Shown here: positions 1 through 12,537 of the stretch, piece after piece
Numbering within the stretch: the stretch's first letter is position 1
How the letters are laid out: each line of letters starts with the position of its first letter
DNA from: Mesotaenium endlicherianum
Taxonomy: Eukaryota; Streptophyta; Zygnematophyceae; Zygnematales; Mesotaeniaceae
Length of the DNA stretch: 64,000 nucleotides
Assembly (NCBI GenBank): GCA_009602735.1
Contig: WELA01001729.1
Location: 62,001-126,000 of the forward strand
Direction of reading: 5' to 3'
Notes under the pieces: generated by a model
Database searches by the model: none
Told to the model about the DNA's origin: nothing
The model's input: only the letters and a program-made list of their open reading frames with translations
Made by a program: the position numbers and the translations under genes

Positions 1-2345
1 CCAGCATCTGGCTCCAGCGGTTCTCCCTCCTCGACAGCTTGGACTTCTTCTGAAAGTGGGTCAGAGCTAGACGATCTGTAATCAACTTAAAAGCTTTACC
101 ATGTAAGAATGCTCTCCANGGCTTTACCATGTAAGAATGCTCTTCACTGTTTGAGCACATGAATGATAGCTAGCAGCTCTCTATCATGCACTGAGTAATT
201 AATGGGTGCTGGAATAGATTTCATATCTCTGTACAACACAGGTTGCCATTCCTGCCTTACCTTACCATCCTTTGTGGTTTTGTCCGCAGGCTGCAACAAA
301 ATAGCACCCATGGCAAAGTCAGAGGCATCAGTGACCACCTGCACCGGTTTTCTGGAGTCATACACGGCTAGCACTGGGGCAGAACAAAGGGCATCTTTAA
401 GGGTCTGGAAGGCAGCCTGCTGCTCTTCCCCCCACGCATACCCTATATCTTTCTTAGTAAGGTCAGTCAGTTTACTGGCCTTTGTGGAGTAATTCACAAT
501 AATTTTCCTATAGTAGTTAGCACCAGACAGGGTATCAAGCTAGTCCTCGATTCTGGGTAAAGCATACTTGTTCTTTACCGTAATTCAGTTCAGGGCTCTG
601 TAATCCACACACATCCGCATACTGCCATCCTTTTTCTTAACAAATAGGATGGGTGCGCCGTAAGGTGATTTACTGTTGGATATATAACCATTTTCCTCAA
701 GCTCTGCAATCTGTGTTTTCAACTCCTCGCTCTCCACATTAGACAAGCCATAAGTGCGTTACCAAGGTGGCTGATTACCCGGTAATCAATCAATCCGATG
801 ATCTACTTCCCTCTTAGGGGGTAGTCCTGGAGGCATATTAAATACATCCGTGCACTAAGCAACAATTTTTGCAGCAGTAGGGTGCTCCGGAGTGCTTACC
901 TTTTTCTCCACCACTTCTTCAGGTTGAGGAGGTACCTCTCTTAGCAGCAGACAGAACATTCTATCTTCCTTCTAGTTCCAGCTGTCGATGAACTCCATTG
1001 CATTCAGCAATTTGCATCCTCCTGGAAGCCTCTCCTTTTCCTTCATTTGCCATCCGTACAGGACAAGAGGAAGAGCACTGGTGGGTGTCAAGTTAGTCTG
1101 TCCATCACTGGCTCCTCTCACTTTAACAATACCTCTACTCCAACACACTTCAGCTTGATGTATGTTAAGCCAGGACCTGCCTAGCACAAAATCATAAAAG
1201 CCAGTGTTGAGTACCTCAAATGTATGCGTTACAGTTAGAATTGCAATGCCAGAACCTAACTGGACCTCAATAGGCTTGGTTATAACTCCTCCCGGGATAC
1301 TTGAGGCATCTGCAAGGAATATTTTTCTATTCCCTTGGGTGATAGTTTGCAGCCTTAGCCGCTTAACTAAGTCCTTGTGTTAAGAAGTATGTGACGCCCC
1401 TCCGTCAACAAATGCCCTCACCTTCCTACCTGCAATCATGCAATGCAGTAGGATAGGGGAGACTGTCTTTTCTTGACTTTCGCATTGTTCTCCTGACTTG
1501 GCAAGGAAATGTTGGACATCAGGTGGGACACGATCATTCAGTGTGTGCTTTCTCTGGGGATCTGTATTGCTGATGGTCTCACTTATCTGTTTTCCAGGCA
1601 TGCATTGTGAATCCAGTTCAACAAGACCCATAATACCTGCTACAAGGGCAGCTAGTGACAACTTACTATCTCTAGCCTCCTCACAATCAGTAGACTGGAT
1701 TACTGACTGTTAATGTCTTTCAAAGGCTGGTCCTTTCTCTCGACCTTTGGAAGGTGCTTGACTGGACACTGCTCTCTGTAGTGACCCAGCTGCTGGCAAT
1801 GGAAGCAAATCGATTTTGCTGAGGCTGGTCTTGGCTTAATCCTACCTTTACCTCTTCCATAGCCACCTCGAGAGTAACCACCTCTCCCTGTAGACAGCAT
1901 AGCATTATGCTCATACTCATACTCATTACCCTGATTGTCCTCAGCTTGGTCTCCTGCAATTGCATTGTAGGAACCGTGTGGCTTTTTGACAATCTTAGGC
2001 ACCAAAGCAATACTCTGGCGCTTGTGATTGAACTGCTGCTGATCCCAGGCGTCAGCATCGTGGATCAAGTCAGCTAGTTTCTCATTTTTCGTTTCAGCAA
2101 AATGACCTGAGACTTAGGATTTCAAGCCATACTTGAAGTATGATATCCTATATCGCTCTGGCAACTCTGGCTGCTTCATCATGTTGTCTTGGAACTTTTT
2201 GAGCAAACTCAGCAACTGAAGTGATCTGCATCAATGTCAGGGAGATCATTGCATAGATAGCTTTCTCCTGCTAATTGATAACATCAAACTTCTCATGTAA
2301 CTTCTCGACAAACTCTACCCAAGTAGGGTCACCGAGTTGTTGAGC
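1..2345 (-). mobile_element. E00: A-family Ty3/Gypsy remnant (chromovirus)
   Basis: Minus-strand remnant that runs off the left edge. Read on the minus strand it holds the C-terminal half of gag with RGG-rich and CCHC zinc-knuckle segments (about 2345-1700), then protease (motif VDGGASHT near 1385) and parts of reverse transcriptase and RNase H down to position 1. It matches the copies at 29179-38028 and 47286-56110. No LTR is present inside the window. It abuts ORF3 of the next element with no LTR between them. It is an old, broken copy with many breaks. Confidence 0.9.
93..143. repeat. Short direct duplication around an ambiguous base
   Basis: A 23-bp stretch at 93-115 recurs at 121-143, and a single N lies at 119 between the two. 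The duplicated sequence belongs to the RNase H part of pol. The N makes an assembly or consensus artefact as likely as a real duplication. Confidence 0.6.
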
Positions 2346-2349
2346 CATT

Positions 2350-3753
2350 CGCTCTGGCTTCTGGGAGGCCTCTGGCTATTTCTCTAGCAGCCGTCCTGTC
2401 TGCCCTGTCTGACTGGGTCTCCGTGCCTGGAGATGGGTTCTGTCATTTGGCAGTTCCCAGCCAAGTGATATCCTCCTCCTCAACGAGTTGCTGTAGGGCC
2501 AACCCCGTCTTCTCCCTTACAAGGGATGTGGCAGGAGTCAGGATCACGGGAGGGCTAGTGTCCTCCTCGTTGCCTTCCTCCTCGTCTTCCTCTGACTCCT
2601 CCTCCTTTCCGTCCCCGGGTTCCTCTGAGACTTCTGGGGTCTCTTCTGTCAGCTGCTCCAATTCTTCCCGAGAAAAAGAATATCCCACTGACCTTCCCCT
2701 TTTTGGTGCTGGTGGGGGCTGCTGAGTCCGGACCGCATACAGGTCCTTTTCCCCCTGCTTGCTTGCCCATTTGGCATAAGCGTGCTTCCCTTTTGAGAAT
2801 GACTCTCGGGCCCTGCTTCTGTCCCCCTGCATTTTTTGGCTCATGCAGTCTCCGACTCCATCCAATCTTGGGTCCCAAGCCGCAATGTGAGGGTGCAATA
2901 CTATGTTCCCCTTTAGGTCTGTCATGAAATCCTCATCCGTCGCCCTGTCATTCTGCTGGTTCCTCATGTTGATGGTCATCCACCGCCAATCGGTGGGCTT
3001 CTGGAAGAAGGCAGGGTATGTCCTTTTCAGAATACAAGGGTACCAGTGCCCTGCAAAGTCTAGCTGACTAGTTTCCCTGGCCAAGAATTCCCAGCTCCTT
3101 CTCTCCACCTCATTATACATGGCCTTAAACCTGTTATGGGATGTAGAGTCCTTAAAGCTGTCCGCGTCCATGGGGATCATCCTGATGACCCTATCTTTCC
3201 CCCAGATACCCGGAATCGATACAGCTCCTTCCTCATTCACTTGCGCCATTGCCTTGGCCTCTCTGATCGTATATCCAACCATCCTGGCATAATCGTGGTA
3301 GAGGAGGACGCCTGTGCTGACCTTTGTATACTTGTCAAAATATTTGGATGTCTCCCCTTCCCTCTGCAGGATGTCCTTCTGCGACTCACTGCGACTGCTG
3401 TGGGCATACTTGAAGGCCTCCTCCAGTAGATCAAAGCCCTTGCCCAGCACTGTGTAGCGGTAGCTGGTGATTCTCCTCTGTTCTTCATTAGCCTGCTGCT
3501 TCCGCCTCTCCTCAGCTTGCCTCTCCTCCTCTGCCTTCTTGACTTCCAGTGCAGCTTATCTGTCCAGCTCTTCCTGCCTCAACCTGGCCTGTTCCTCCTC
3601 CTCCTTCTTCTTCTGTGCCTCGCGCTGTTGTTGGAGTCGTTGTGATTCCCGAGCGGAGATGGAGGATGACTCGATGTCTCCACGGAATTGCGAGTATTCT
3701 GCATGTGCCTCTTCCGCCCTTCTCTTCCTCTTGAGTTCCGACTTTTGAGTCAT
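2350..3753 (-). pseudogene. ORF3, B subtype, of E0 (fossil)
   Basis: Third ORF of the A family, downstream of pol on the same strand. The start is placed at the ATG at 3753 because a CAG|GATG context is shared with the other copies. The N-terminal part is charged and probably coiled-coil, rich in Lys, Arg, Glu and Gln. The middle carries the family motifs NEVERRSWEFLAR, TDWRWMT, HIAAWDPRL and FSKGKHAYAKWA. An acidic Glu/Asp tract follows. There is no signal peptide or membrane segment, and I know of no function. It is homologous to the A-subtype ORF3 at 35487-37163. The copy is broken, with few breaks over most of its length. Confidence 0.8.
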
Positions 3754-4084
3754 CCTGCTCAATCATAAACACAATGCAGTTAGTGAAGTCATGATATTTT
3801 GCTGCTACTGAGTGCCCTGTATGAAGAGGAACGCGATCGGGAGAGTTCCTAGTGTGAAATACCTTGTCTGAGTGACTATAAGGGAAAATTGAGTTTGAGA
3901 GAAAGTGAGTGTGAGCGCAGGTTGAGTGTGTAATATGGTTGTCATAGATTTTCCGGCTGATCCCGATACAGAATACCACTCCCTCCAACCTAATTGTAAA
4001 GGTGGGCAACGTGTCACAGCTGTCACTAACTGTCACATCCCCCTCCAACTTATATGGAGACAGGACCTCCAGTCACCTTCCCAT
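3754..4084 (-). other. pol-ORF3 spacer of E0 with internal polypurine copies
   Basis: Non-coding spacer between the chromodomain end of pol and ORF3. On the minus strand it contains two AAGTTGGAGGG-like polypurine stretches (complements near 3982-3990 and 4040-4052) and, next to ORF3, a CTAAC motif followed by a T-rich run and CAG|GATG. The spacer is shared in order with the other A-family copies. Confidence 0.6.
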
Positions 4085-6640
4085 GTCTATTGAAGGGACA
4101 GTTAGGGCGGTGCCCCAGCCGCCCGAAGGTGGAACCGTTTCAACGCCCCTTTGGCATTGGTCAGCTAGTCTTTAATTTCCCAAGTGTCTCCAGAGGCATC
4201 GTAACCTTTGCATCGGATGAGGTACTTCATGACATATTTAGATGATCGACGGACCGAGCGAGCGTCTAAAATCTCATCGACCTCATATTACTCAGGGTCG
4301 CCGTCCCGGACAGCGGGGACCGGTCCCGGAAAGACAGGTAACCGACTTGTGAACAGTGTATCAACTTTGATGTATGGTTCCAGGAAGGAGACATTAAAGA
4401 CCGGGTTACCCTTGTAGTCCGCTGACATGTTCAGTTTGTAAGCATTCTGACCGACACGACGCACTACCAAATATGGACCGAACCAGACAGGGCCAAGCTT
4501 TTTCTTGACCACACCAGGGAGGTACAGGTGCTGAGAATGCAGTTTGACTAAATCGCTCTTAGAAAATGTCAGCTCCCGACGGTGTTGATTAGCGTATTTT
4601 TGGTGATTTTCTTGGGCTTTGTGCAGGTTTTGTTGGACTTCTGACAGGGTGTCAGCAAACTCCAGATTTAACTGGAGGGAGACCAGATTGTCAATCCCTT
4701 CAGGGTTACTTAAAGACTCCTTCAGTACATCTAAAGGAGACTTAGGGACTCTACCCAGGCTGAGTTCAAAAGGAGTCTTGCCCGTTGACGCGTGCACCGC
4801 ACTGTTGACCGCAAACTGAATTTGAGGCAACAGGTCATCCCAATTATCTTGTTTATGGTTAATATATGCTCTCAGCACCTCCTGCAGAACTTGGTTAGTT
4901 TTTTCATTTTGCCCATCAGTCCGAGGGGTGTTTTCTGTGCTGAGCAGCTCTTTGAATCCCATTAACCCCATTAAAGCTCTCCAGAAGTTAGAGGTAAATT
5001 TTGAGTCTCGGTCTGAAATGATATTAGGAAGTAGCCCATGTTGGCATACGATGTGGTTGTAGAATTGTCTCGCTGTTTCGAGTGCAATTACTTTGACAGT
5101 TGTGGGGATGAAAATGACCATTTTTGTCAGTTTATCCACGACTACCAGTATCGAATCATGCCCATTAGCAGTTCGTGGCAGTGTGACCACCCAGTCCATG
5201 GATATAGTTTCCCAGCGTCCTGCTGGGATGGGCAGCGGTTGCAAGAGACCTCCCGGTGGTGTGTGCCTAGATTTATTTCTTTGACACTAATCACAAGATT
5301 TCACATATTTCAAGACCTCTCGGGGCAACCCCTCCCAATGATAATGTTTTGCCAGTTTGCCAACAGTTTTGGCCTGCCCCAAATGCCCACCCAGTAAACT
5401 GTCATGTGCTTGACTCAATAAAAGAGACTTTATTTCCAAGTTATTAGGAATGACCAACTTCAGCCTGCCTGAAGTGGTTTCAGTCACCCAGACCCCTCCC
5501 TTAAGTTTATACCCGAGTGCAGTAGCACGACACACACCAGTAGTGGGGCTGGGCTCAAATGTTGGGTCAGAAAGGTAGGCTTTCCTAAGTTGTTCAAGGA
5601 AGGACTTTTTCACCTTTAGTGAAGTGAGTGGACACAGGACTTTATCTACAGCCTGCTGACTAAAGTTTCTTCCTTGCAAGTCAGGTCTTCTAGAGAGTGC
5701 ATCAGCAAGATTGAACTTCTCACGTTTGTAGTCGATCTGGACTTGGAATTGCTCCAGCATCTGGCTCCAGCGGTTCTCCCTCCTCGACAGCTTGGACTTC
5801 TTCTGAAAGTGAGTCAGAGTTAGATGATCTGTAATCACCTTAAAGGCTTTACCATGTAAGTATGCTCTTCACTGTTTGAGCACATGAATGATAGCTAGCA
5901 GCTCTTTATCATGCACTGAGTAATTAATCGCTGCTGGAATAAATTTCATATACTCGTACAACACATGTTGCCATTCCTGCCTCAGCTTGATGTATGTTAA
6001 GCCAGGACCTACCTAGCATGAGATCATCAAAGCCAGTGTTGAGTACCTCAAATGTATGCGTTTCAGTTAGAACTGCAATGCCAGGACCTAACTGGACCTC
6101 AATAGGCTTGGTTATAACTCCTCCCGGGATACTTGAGGCATCTCCAAGGAATATTTTTCTTATCCCTTGGGTGACTGTAGGCAGCCTTATCCGCTTAACT
6201 AAGTCCTTGTGTTAAAAAGTATGTGACGCCCCTCCGTCAACAAATGCCCTCACCTTCCTACCTGCAATCATGCAATGCAGTAGGATAGGGGGGACTGTCT
6301 TTTCTTGACTTTCGCATTGTTCTCCTGACTTAGCAAAGAAATGTTGGACATCAGGTGGAACAAGAACATCCAGAGTGTGCACTCTCTGGATGTCTATATT
6401 GCTGATGGTCTCCTTTATCTGGTTGTTAGGCATGCATAGTGAATCCAGTTCAGCAGGACCCATAATACCTGCTACGAGGGTAGCTAATGACGACTCACTA
6501 TCTCTAGCATCCTCACAATCAGTAGGCTGGATTACTGACTGTTGCTGTCTTTTAAAGGCTGGTCTTTTCTCTTGACTTTTGGGAGGTGCTTGTGTGGACA
6601 CTGCTCTCTGAAGTGACCTGGCTGCTGGCAACGGAAGCAA
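4085..6640 (-). pseudogene. pol: pol of E0 (protease, RNase H, integrase, chromodomain), fossil
   Basis: Minus-strand pol remnant. Recognisable parts are the protease (VDGGASHT), RNase H-proximal sequence, the integrase zinc region (H-H-C-C with CDQC-like spacing), the integrase core (ISMDWVVTLPR and ISDRDSKF), the GPY-like segment (VWFGPYLVV) and a C-terminal chromodomain region. The order PR-RT-RH-INT-chromodomain is that of Ty3/Gypsy chromoviruses. The protein would act in virus-like particles and the nucleus. This copy is broken, with several breaks, and is shorter than the 1238-residue pol of A2. Confidence 0.85.
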
Positions 6641-8008
6641 ATCGATTCTGCTGAGGCTGGTCTCGGCTTAGTCCTACCACCACCTCTTCCATAGCCGCCT
6701 CGAGGGAAACCACCTCTACCTCTAGACTGTATGGCATTATACTCATACACATATCCATCACCTTGATCGTCCTCAGCCTCGTCTCCTTCAAATACATTGT
6801 AGGATTCGTGGGGCTTTTTGACAATCTTAGACACCAAAGCATTACTCTGGCGCTTGTGATTGAACTGCTGCTGATCCCAGGCATCAGCATCCTGGATCAA
6901 GTCAGCCAGTTTCTCATATTTCTTCTCAGCGAAATGACCAGAGACTTCGGAGTTCAAGCCATACATGAAGTATGCTATCCTATACCGTTCTGGCAAGTCA
7001 GGCTGCTTCATCATGATCTCTTGGAACTTTTGAGCAAACTCAGCAACTGAAGTGGTCTGTTTCAGTGTCAAGGAGATCATTGCATAGATAGCTTTCTCCT
7101 GCTGGTTGATGACATCAAACTTCTCACAACTTCTCGACAAACTTTACCCACGTAGGGTCACCGATCTGCCGAGCCTTACGCTCTTCTTTCCAGTAAAGCC
7201 ACCAGTCTGCGGCACTGCCTTTCAGTAGCGCTCCGGTGTGCCTGACCTTCTCGTAATCTTGCAGTTTTGGGTAGTTTTCCAGCCACTGCTCAACATCCGC
7301 GAGAAACTTGATCAGGTAATATTTTCTGTTTCCCTCAGGATAATATTGCTGGGGAGGTTTTGGCTTGGGCTCACTAGGCCCTCGGCCACCACCACTAGTG
7401 GTTTGAGACCGGAGTTGATCTCTGTCCCGCAGTAGAGACATAATGATTCTTTTGTCCTCCTGTTGGGACTGATACATGCTCGCCATTTGTGACTGCATTT
7501 GAACGAACAATGCTACCAAGTCTACACTTTGGGGTGGTAGTCTAGCAAATGCAGCAGCAGCGTTGGCATCTACTCGCTGAGTAGTGTTCTCAACAGTCTC
7601 TCTCGCTCCTGCAGCAGCAATTCCTGCCGCATTCAGCCGGTCACGTATTTGACCTAGGGGTACATTGAGTTGTACAGCAGGAGGGGGGTTCAGAACATTG
7701 GCCCTTGATGCCATAAGTTGTTTAACAGTGCGCTCGTCAGCTGGCTGTCCTTCCCCCCTTTATGTATCTTCAGCGGCCTTTGCTAATTGTTCAGCTTCTA
7801 ATCTGGCTCTCTCCTCCTCAGCTTGCTGTGCTGCAACTGCGGCAATAGCAGCTGCCTCATCTGCAGCCCCTCTAGCTGCAGTATCTGCCACTGCTTCAGA
7901 ATAGGTACGGGTTCCCGCTACATGGCTTTCCGCCTGGTTTTTGACATTCTCGTTGTCCTGGTTCTCCATGTCTCGGGAGTTACTAGTTTGAGACCTTGTC
8001 GTTACCAT
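6532..8008 (-). pseudogene. gag: gag of E0, fossil
   Basis: Minus-strand gag. It starts [17 protein letters not shown], has an Ala/Glu-rich probable coiled coil, the capsid segment ([31 protein letters not shown]), an RGG-rich stretch and a CCHC zinc knuckle (CFRCQQPGHFREQC). It is closely related to the 492-residue gag of A1 and A2. The pol frame is open back into the end of gag, as is usual in families that make Gag-Pol by frameshift. It has few breaks. Confidence 0.88.
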
Positions 8009-8029
8009 ACAAAGAAGACTGTGATAACT

Positions 8030-8041
8030 GCTCCGATACCA
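8030..8041 (-). promoter_or_regulatory. Primer-binding site of E0
   Basis: On the minus strand this reads TGGTATCGGAGC, one base from the LTR end at 8043. It matches the plant initiator tRNA-Met primer site except for G in place of the usual A at position 8. Confidence 0.8.
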
Positions 8042-8042
8042 C

Positions 8043-8758
8043 TGAAATGAATCGACTTACCAAATAGGCGATTAATAATTAATGAAGATCTTTATATCAA
8101 CAAGTAATCTTTATGGATTTTCCATTAACTAATTAAACGGCAAAAGGACAACACACTAGCAGGGAACAACACTCGTAAATCAAATGCAAGTAAACTAGCA
8201 TTAATAATGCACTCAGTAAACTCATACATAAGCAAGGTTAGAAGACAGTGCGTATCAATGGCTTCTCGCTTTGGATTCAGATCTCTCTCAGTAAGCTGTT
8301 CAAGAGAGTTGGCCTCGTTTCCGAATGCCGAACTCGAGAGCAATGCCTAGCATATGTACATGGAAGGAGTTTATTGTTCAACGGCCAGTGCGATGGCACC
8401 GCCTACCCGGGAGTTCACCACGTTGGTAGGACCTCGGTTAACCAAATCCACCCCCATCTCTTATCATCCCAAATCGCCATCCATCATAGGGATGTCATCT
8501 GGCCATTCATCTAGCATACCACACTTAGATGCATATCGAGGCAGTTCGCTGCTACCGAGTACGGAAGTCAGCTGGCTGTCAAAGAATGTGTCAGCAAGCT
8601 AACTTAAGCTGACTTCATCTTGCTGCTTTCGGCTAAGTCATTAATTGATATTAAATATAAAGTCCAGCAGACTGATTATTAACCAGAGTTCAGCAGGCTG
8701 AACTTGTTTAACTGTTATATTTAAATGAATATTATATCAACCAAGATACTGATTCCTT
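8043..8758 (-). repeat. 5' LTR of E0 (A family)
   Basis: Complement of the A-family LTR. It begins TGAAATGAATCG (the complement of the LTR 3' end) and runs almost to the other terminus, where D takes over. It carries the CAGC/GCTG-rich U3 typical of the family. Confidence 0.88.
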
Positions 8759-8762
8759 ATAT

Positions 8763-9279
8763 CCTGGAAGTAGGACATTGAAACATGAGGGTTCCAGAAA
8801 GTACGTACAATTACGTAGAGTGCCAAAGTAATCGTGGAATTTCTAGAAACTCCGTGAGGAGTTAGTGGATTGTGTAGTAGAATATTCTAGAGTGTGATTG
8901 TGTGCATGTGAGTGTGCTAGCTTGTCCAACTAGGCAAGGTCACCTACATGGAAGGAGCCATAGGAGAAGGCTCTGGAGGTACTTTGCTAGAGAGGACACT
9001 TAGAGTTAAAGGATAAATGGAAAGCATAAAAAGAAGGAGCCTAGTCTTGTCTAGGGTAGTCTAGTCTAACCTTCTTATGTTGTACACGACTTTTTTTAAT
9101 AAAGTGAGTTCTTTTCCACTCCTCTCTCATGTAGCCCTCTAACTCTTGCAAGGGTGGCATACCACCAGGCCACTCCACCTTGTGTATGCAACTAGGAATG
9201 GTCCTCGTGCACGCTTCCACTCGCGGGTGAGGGTGCGTGAGTGTGTATGGGCGCACTCTCCGCACCCTTCCCCCTTTCA
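8763..9279 (+). repeat. 5' LTR of D (partial)
   Basis: It matches the 3' copy from about 12743 onward (GGAAGTAGGACATTGAAACA) and ends CCCCTTTCA next to the primer-binding site. A TATA-like CATAAAAAG lies near 9024-9033 and an AATAAA signal at 9098-9103. Confidence 0.82.
9098..9103 (+). promoter_or_regulatory. Candidate polyadenylation signal in the D LTR
   Basis: AATAAA after a T run, about 70 bp downstream of the TATA-like CATAAAAAG. The same signal recurs in the 3' LTR at 13079-13084. This spacing suits R-region polyadenylation, but it is inferred only. Confidence 0.4.
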
Positions 9280-9281
9280 CA

Positions 9282-9293
9282 TGGTATCGGAGC
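9282..9293 (+). promoter_or_regulatory. Primer-binding site of D
   Basis: TGGTATCGGAGC, two bases after the LTR end at 9279. It is identical to the sites of the A-family elements. Confidence 0.82.
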
Positions 9294-12200
9294 TACCTAG
9301 TTGCTTCATTTGGAGGAGGGAGCTTTGGTTGGTGATGCTTGTAGGAGAGTGGAGAGCGTAGAGAGGAGAAGCAAGGATGATTTATAAGTTGCTAAGGGCA
9401 GCCATGAAGACGTTGATGCAAGCTAGCATCTCACTCTCTTGAAGGAGGGAGGAGATGGGAAGTGGGAGGTGCTCCAAGGAGTGTTAACTTGGATGCAACC
9501 AGATTTTAATACATCTTCCTTGTAGTATAAGAAGGTTGCCCAAGCATGGTAGTGATATAAGTAATATAGAGCAGCCTTTGCTTGAGTATGGAGACATATG
9601 AGCATGAAGAAAATATGGAGTTCACACGGCTAGATTTTTCCTTGAAGATGCAAGCTCTTTAGTGTAAAGCTCTTTCTATGATGAGGAGGCTTAGCATAAA
9701 GGTGATAGTGGCTAGAAAGGAGTGTGTGCCCATCTTTATTTCAGATCTTCAATGAAGGTGGAGCAGATTTTAAGGGTAGGCAACCGGGGACTTAGCAAGC
9801 ATGTGTACTTGCAAGTCTAGGAGCTTTGGCGAGCATAGCACTTGCAAGCTCAAGAGGTGCTCATGAGAAGCTCAAGAGAGGGTGCACCGGGGTGTTGCAC
9901 CAAGTTGGCCAAGTACGTGGCCAGATTTGGGTGGCCTTGCATCACTCCTATGTAGCCACTGGTTATTTGAGGCCAGCCATGATGGAGCTTGGTACCTTGT
10001 ATGGAGATTGAAGAAGCCTCAAGTGAAGAGAAGCATCGTGGAGAAGGCTTGGAGCAAGAAGAAGTATTCCAGATTTTTCTTTAAAGAGGAGAGATGGAGA
10101 TGGATCCTTTCAAATTCAGATTTCTCTTTTCTTATGGAGGAGAGTGCTACGAAGTATATGGAGTTGAGAACTATGATAAAGACGAGCCTATGGTGTGGAA
10201 GAAGAAGCAAGGTATGAAGTTGGTGCAAGAGGGCTAGTGCAAGAAATGTCTCCCACTTGAAGCGTGTGTGCCAATAGTTGTGTGATAGCATAGTTAAGGG
10301 GCAGATTTTGGTGCATCTATGGAAGCTCTTCATGTGAAAGTAGAGCACCAAGGCAAGCTGGGTTTAGTAGTAAGAAGTGTCATTGGGGTGACCAAGGCTA
10401 GAGTGCACTCAAGAAGCTAAGCATGTGGAAGGAGTTGCACAAAGAGAGTAGCCTATCCTCTAGTGCTTTAGTGCACGGGTCAAGTGAAGACCAAGGAGGA
10501 GTATGGTCAAGTGAGGATAGTGAAATAGGTGGAGGTAGATATGACCACAAGTAGCTATCTTCAGCCCGCTAGCAAAGAAGCGACGCGGGAAGGTGAAGGT
10601 GAAGGAGAAGCGCTTGTTTTGGTGACCTNATGACCTTGGCCTGGTCATCGCATGTAGCAAGCGTGCCTCCTAACAACCTTGGCGAGCGCGCATCGCTGGT
10701 GGAGCAAGTAGAGGTGTATGATCCCCTTGCTCATATATAGAGCAGACCCCAACTGCTCAAGTGGAGGAGCTCCTAGAAATTGAGCTCAAGAGGAGCCCGC
10801 TTGCAAGGCAAAGTGTGTGCGAGCACAAGATGAGGTGCAAGCACTAAGACTATATGCGTTTGCCCAAGTTATGGAGCTCATGGAGGCGTTCCAGATGTGT
10901 TTCTTGGAGCCTTGTGTGAAGGCTGACCTTCAAGAAGAGCCAGGAGTATGTGGGAGTGAGCATCTGGCTACGAAGAAGACTATGATAGTGTTTGGTGCAC
11001 CACGAGCGAGACTACGCGCTCATGCCTTGTGAAGATTACTATCGTCGCTTGATGGAGACTACGACTTTATGGATATGGACCTATGAGGAGGAGACCAAGT
11101 GTTATGGGGCTGATATCCTGCCTAAGATGGAGATATATGACAAAGACCTGGACATGAAGCTAGGAGAATCAGCGCCTATACAAGCAAGCACGAGAGAGGC
11201 GTAAAATCTGGACTTGGACACTCGAGTGGTAAGCGCCTTACCTTCATGATGAGGGGGAGGAGTGTTATAGTTGTTTAGAGTGCTTGTAAGCAAGGTCAAA
11301 CCAGTCCCATGAGTTCAGTTGTAACTAAGAGATGTGAAGTAAAAAGAAGTTTGAGAGCAAGAACTTGGAAGATACTCAAATGTGTCTATGTTTGAGGGTT
11401 TTACGGGTAGGCGAGCGCGAGGGTAAAAGTTGGCAGATTTTGGCTACTTTTTGCCTACTTAGGAGAGAGTGGATAATATTTTCACTAGAAGTCCTACATA
11501 ATGTGAGAGGTCTAGTATAAGGCCTGCCCTGAGTCATAGTCAAGTTTCAAAATCAGGGGTTTAAGCATGTGCCATTTGTAGGCGCGGGAGCTTGATAAAT
11601 GTTGCGAGCGTGTGCGTCCTACGAGCGTGAGGCACAAAATGACGATCTCGTTTGAGTGTTAGACTTTGATTCAGATTCTGAAATTTTGTGGAGAGGTAGT
11701 CCTATGGATTAAAATTCAGAAAAAGTAATTTTTCTTATAACAATATTAATTTATGTCCTGACAGTGCCACATGGCAGTCTGCTGGACTGCCGTGGGAGCC
11801 ACATGTGTGAGGCAAGGCGCAATCTGGTATCATGGTCTTAGGCTTGGAATCAGGAGAAACAAAGCTTACCAGTGAGTTTAAAGGGGAGATATTATGTATA
11901 TTACACAACTTTTAGGCTAAAAATGTCAGAAAAAGTCAGGGAGGTGCCACTTGGCGTCTTGAGAGGTCACCACGAGTCACGCACACAAGTGAGAGAGTGC
12001 AATACCTCTACAAGGAGTATGGCTTAGAGCTAGAGGTGACCAAGGGTACCGGAAGGTTCAAGAACATAGTGGAGTCAGGTTCATGATGTAATCTGGTCAA
12101 AATTATAAGAGCACCACGAGTAAGCCACATGGCGCGACGAGGAGTTGCCACTTGTCCAAGAGGGCGAAAAATGAGTATTTTGGCGATTTGGCGGACTATT

Positions 12201-12520
12201 ATGCCTTAGGTCCAGCTTTGGAGTATGTAGAGATGATGGAGGGAGTACGTTACAGCCCTTATGAAGATATTGGCCTATTCAAAGACGAAGGAGTTGAAGA
12301 GAAGATGCATTTGTGTTAGGAGACGCCATGTGTGGAGCCAATGTATGCGATGGAGCTTTTACTAAGTGGAGCAAGTTTGGAGTATTAAGTATCATCCTGT
12401 AGCCTGTTCAAGACCTGCAACTTGTATAATACATGTGAATATGTGTTTTTCTAGCGTATAAGTGAGCTCGACTCTTCATATGACATCACTTATGCTTAGT
12501 ATGCGCCGAGGACGTCGCAT
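9294..12520 (+). other. Interior of D, no recognisable protein
   Basis: A 3.2-kb stretch with only short, non-homologous open frames on both strands. About 10290-10740 aligns by eye with family C from the protease region to the segment just before the C assembly gap. The rest (9294-10290 and 10741-12500) matches nothing else in the window. A single N lies at 10629. Confidence 0.6.
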
Positions 12521-12534
12521 CTTGAGGAGGGAGA
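12521..12534 (+). promoter_or_regulatory. 3' polypurine tract of D
   Basis: CTTGAGGAGGGAGA just before the 3' LTR start. Upstream lies CGAGGACGTCGC (about 12507-12518), a block shared with families C and B. Confidence 0.75.
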
Positions 12535-12537
12535 TGA

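Larger units (their letters stand above)
2346..8758 (-). mobile_element. E0: A-family chromovirus, broken
   Basis: Minus-strand A-family copy. From its 5' end it has an LTR (8758-8043), a tRNA-Met primer-binding site, gag, pol with integrase and chromodomain, and a B-type ORF3. The 3' LTR is absent and the element runs directly into E00. Its 5' LTR stops short at the D element. It carries many breaks and is clearly older than the near-identical pair A1 and A2. ORF3 is of the same subtype as that of E2 (38887-40545). Confidence 0.9.

Noticed and set aside
9826-11204. Short open frames in the D interior as possible small genes
   Set aside because: None has a recognisable domain or a partner in other copies; they are of chance length in GC-balanced sequence.
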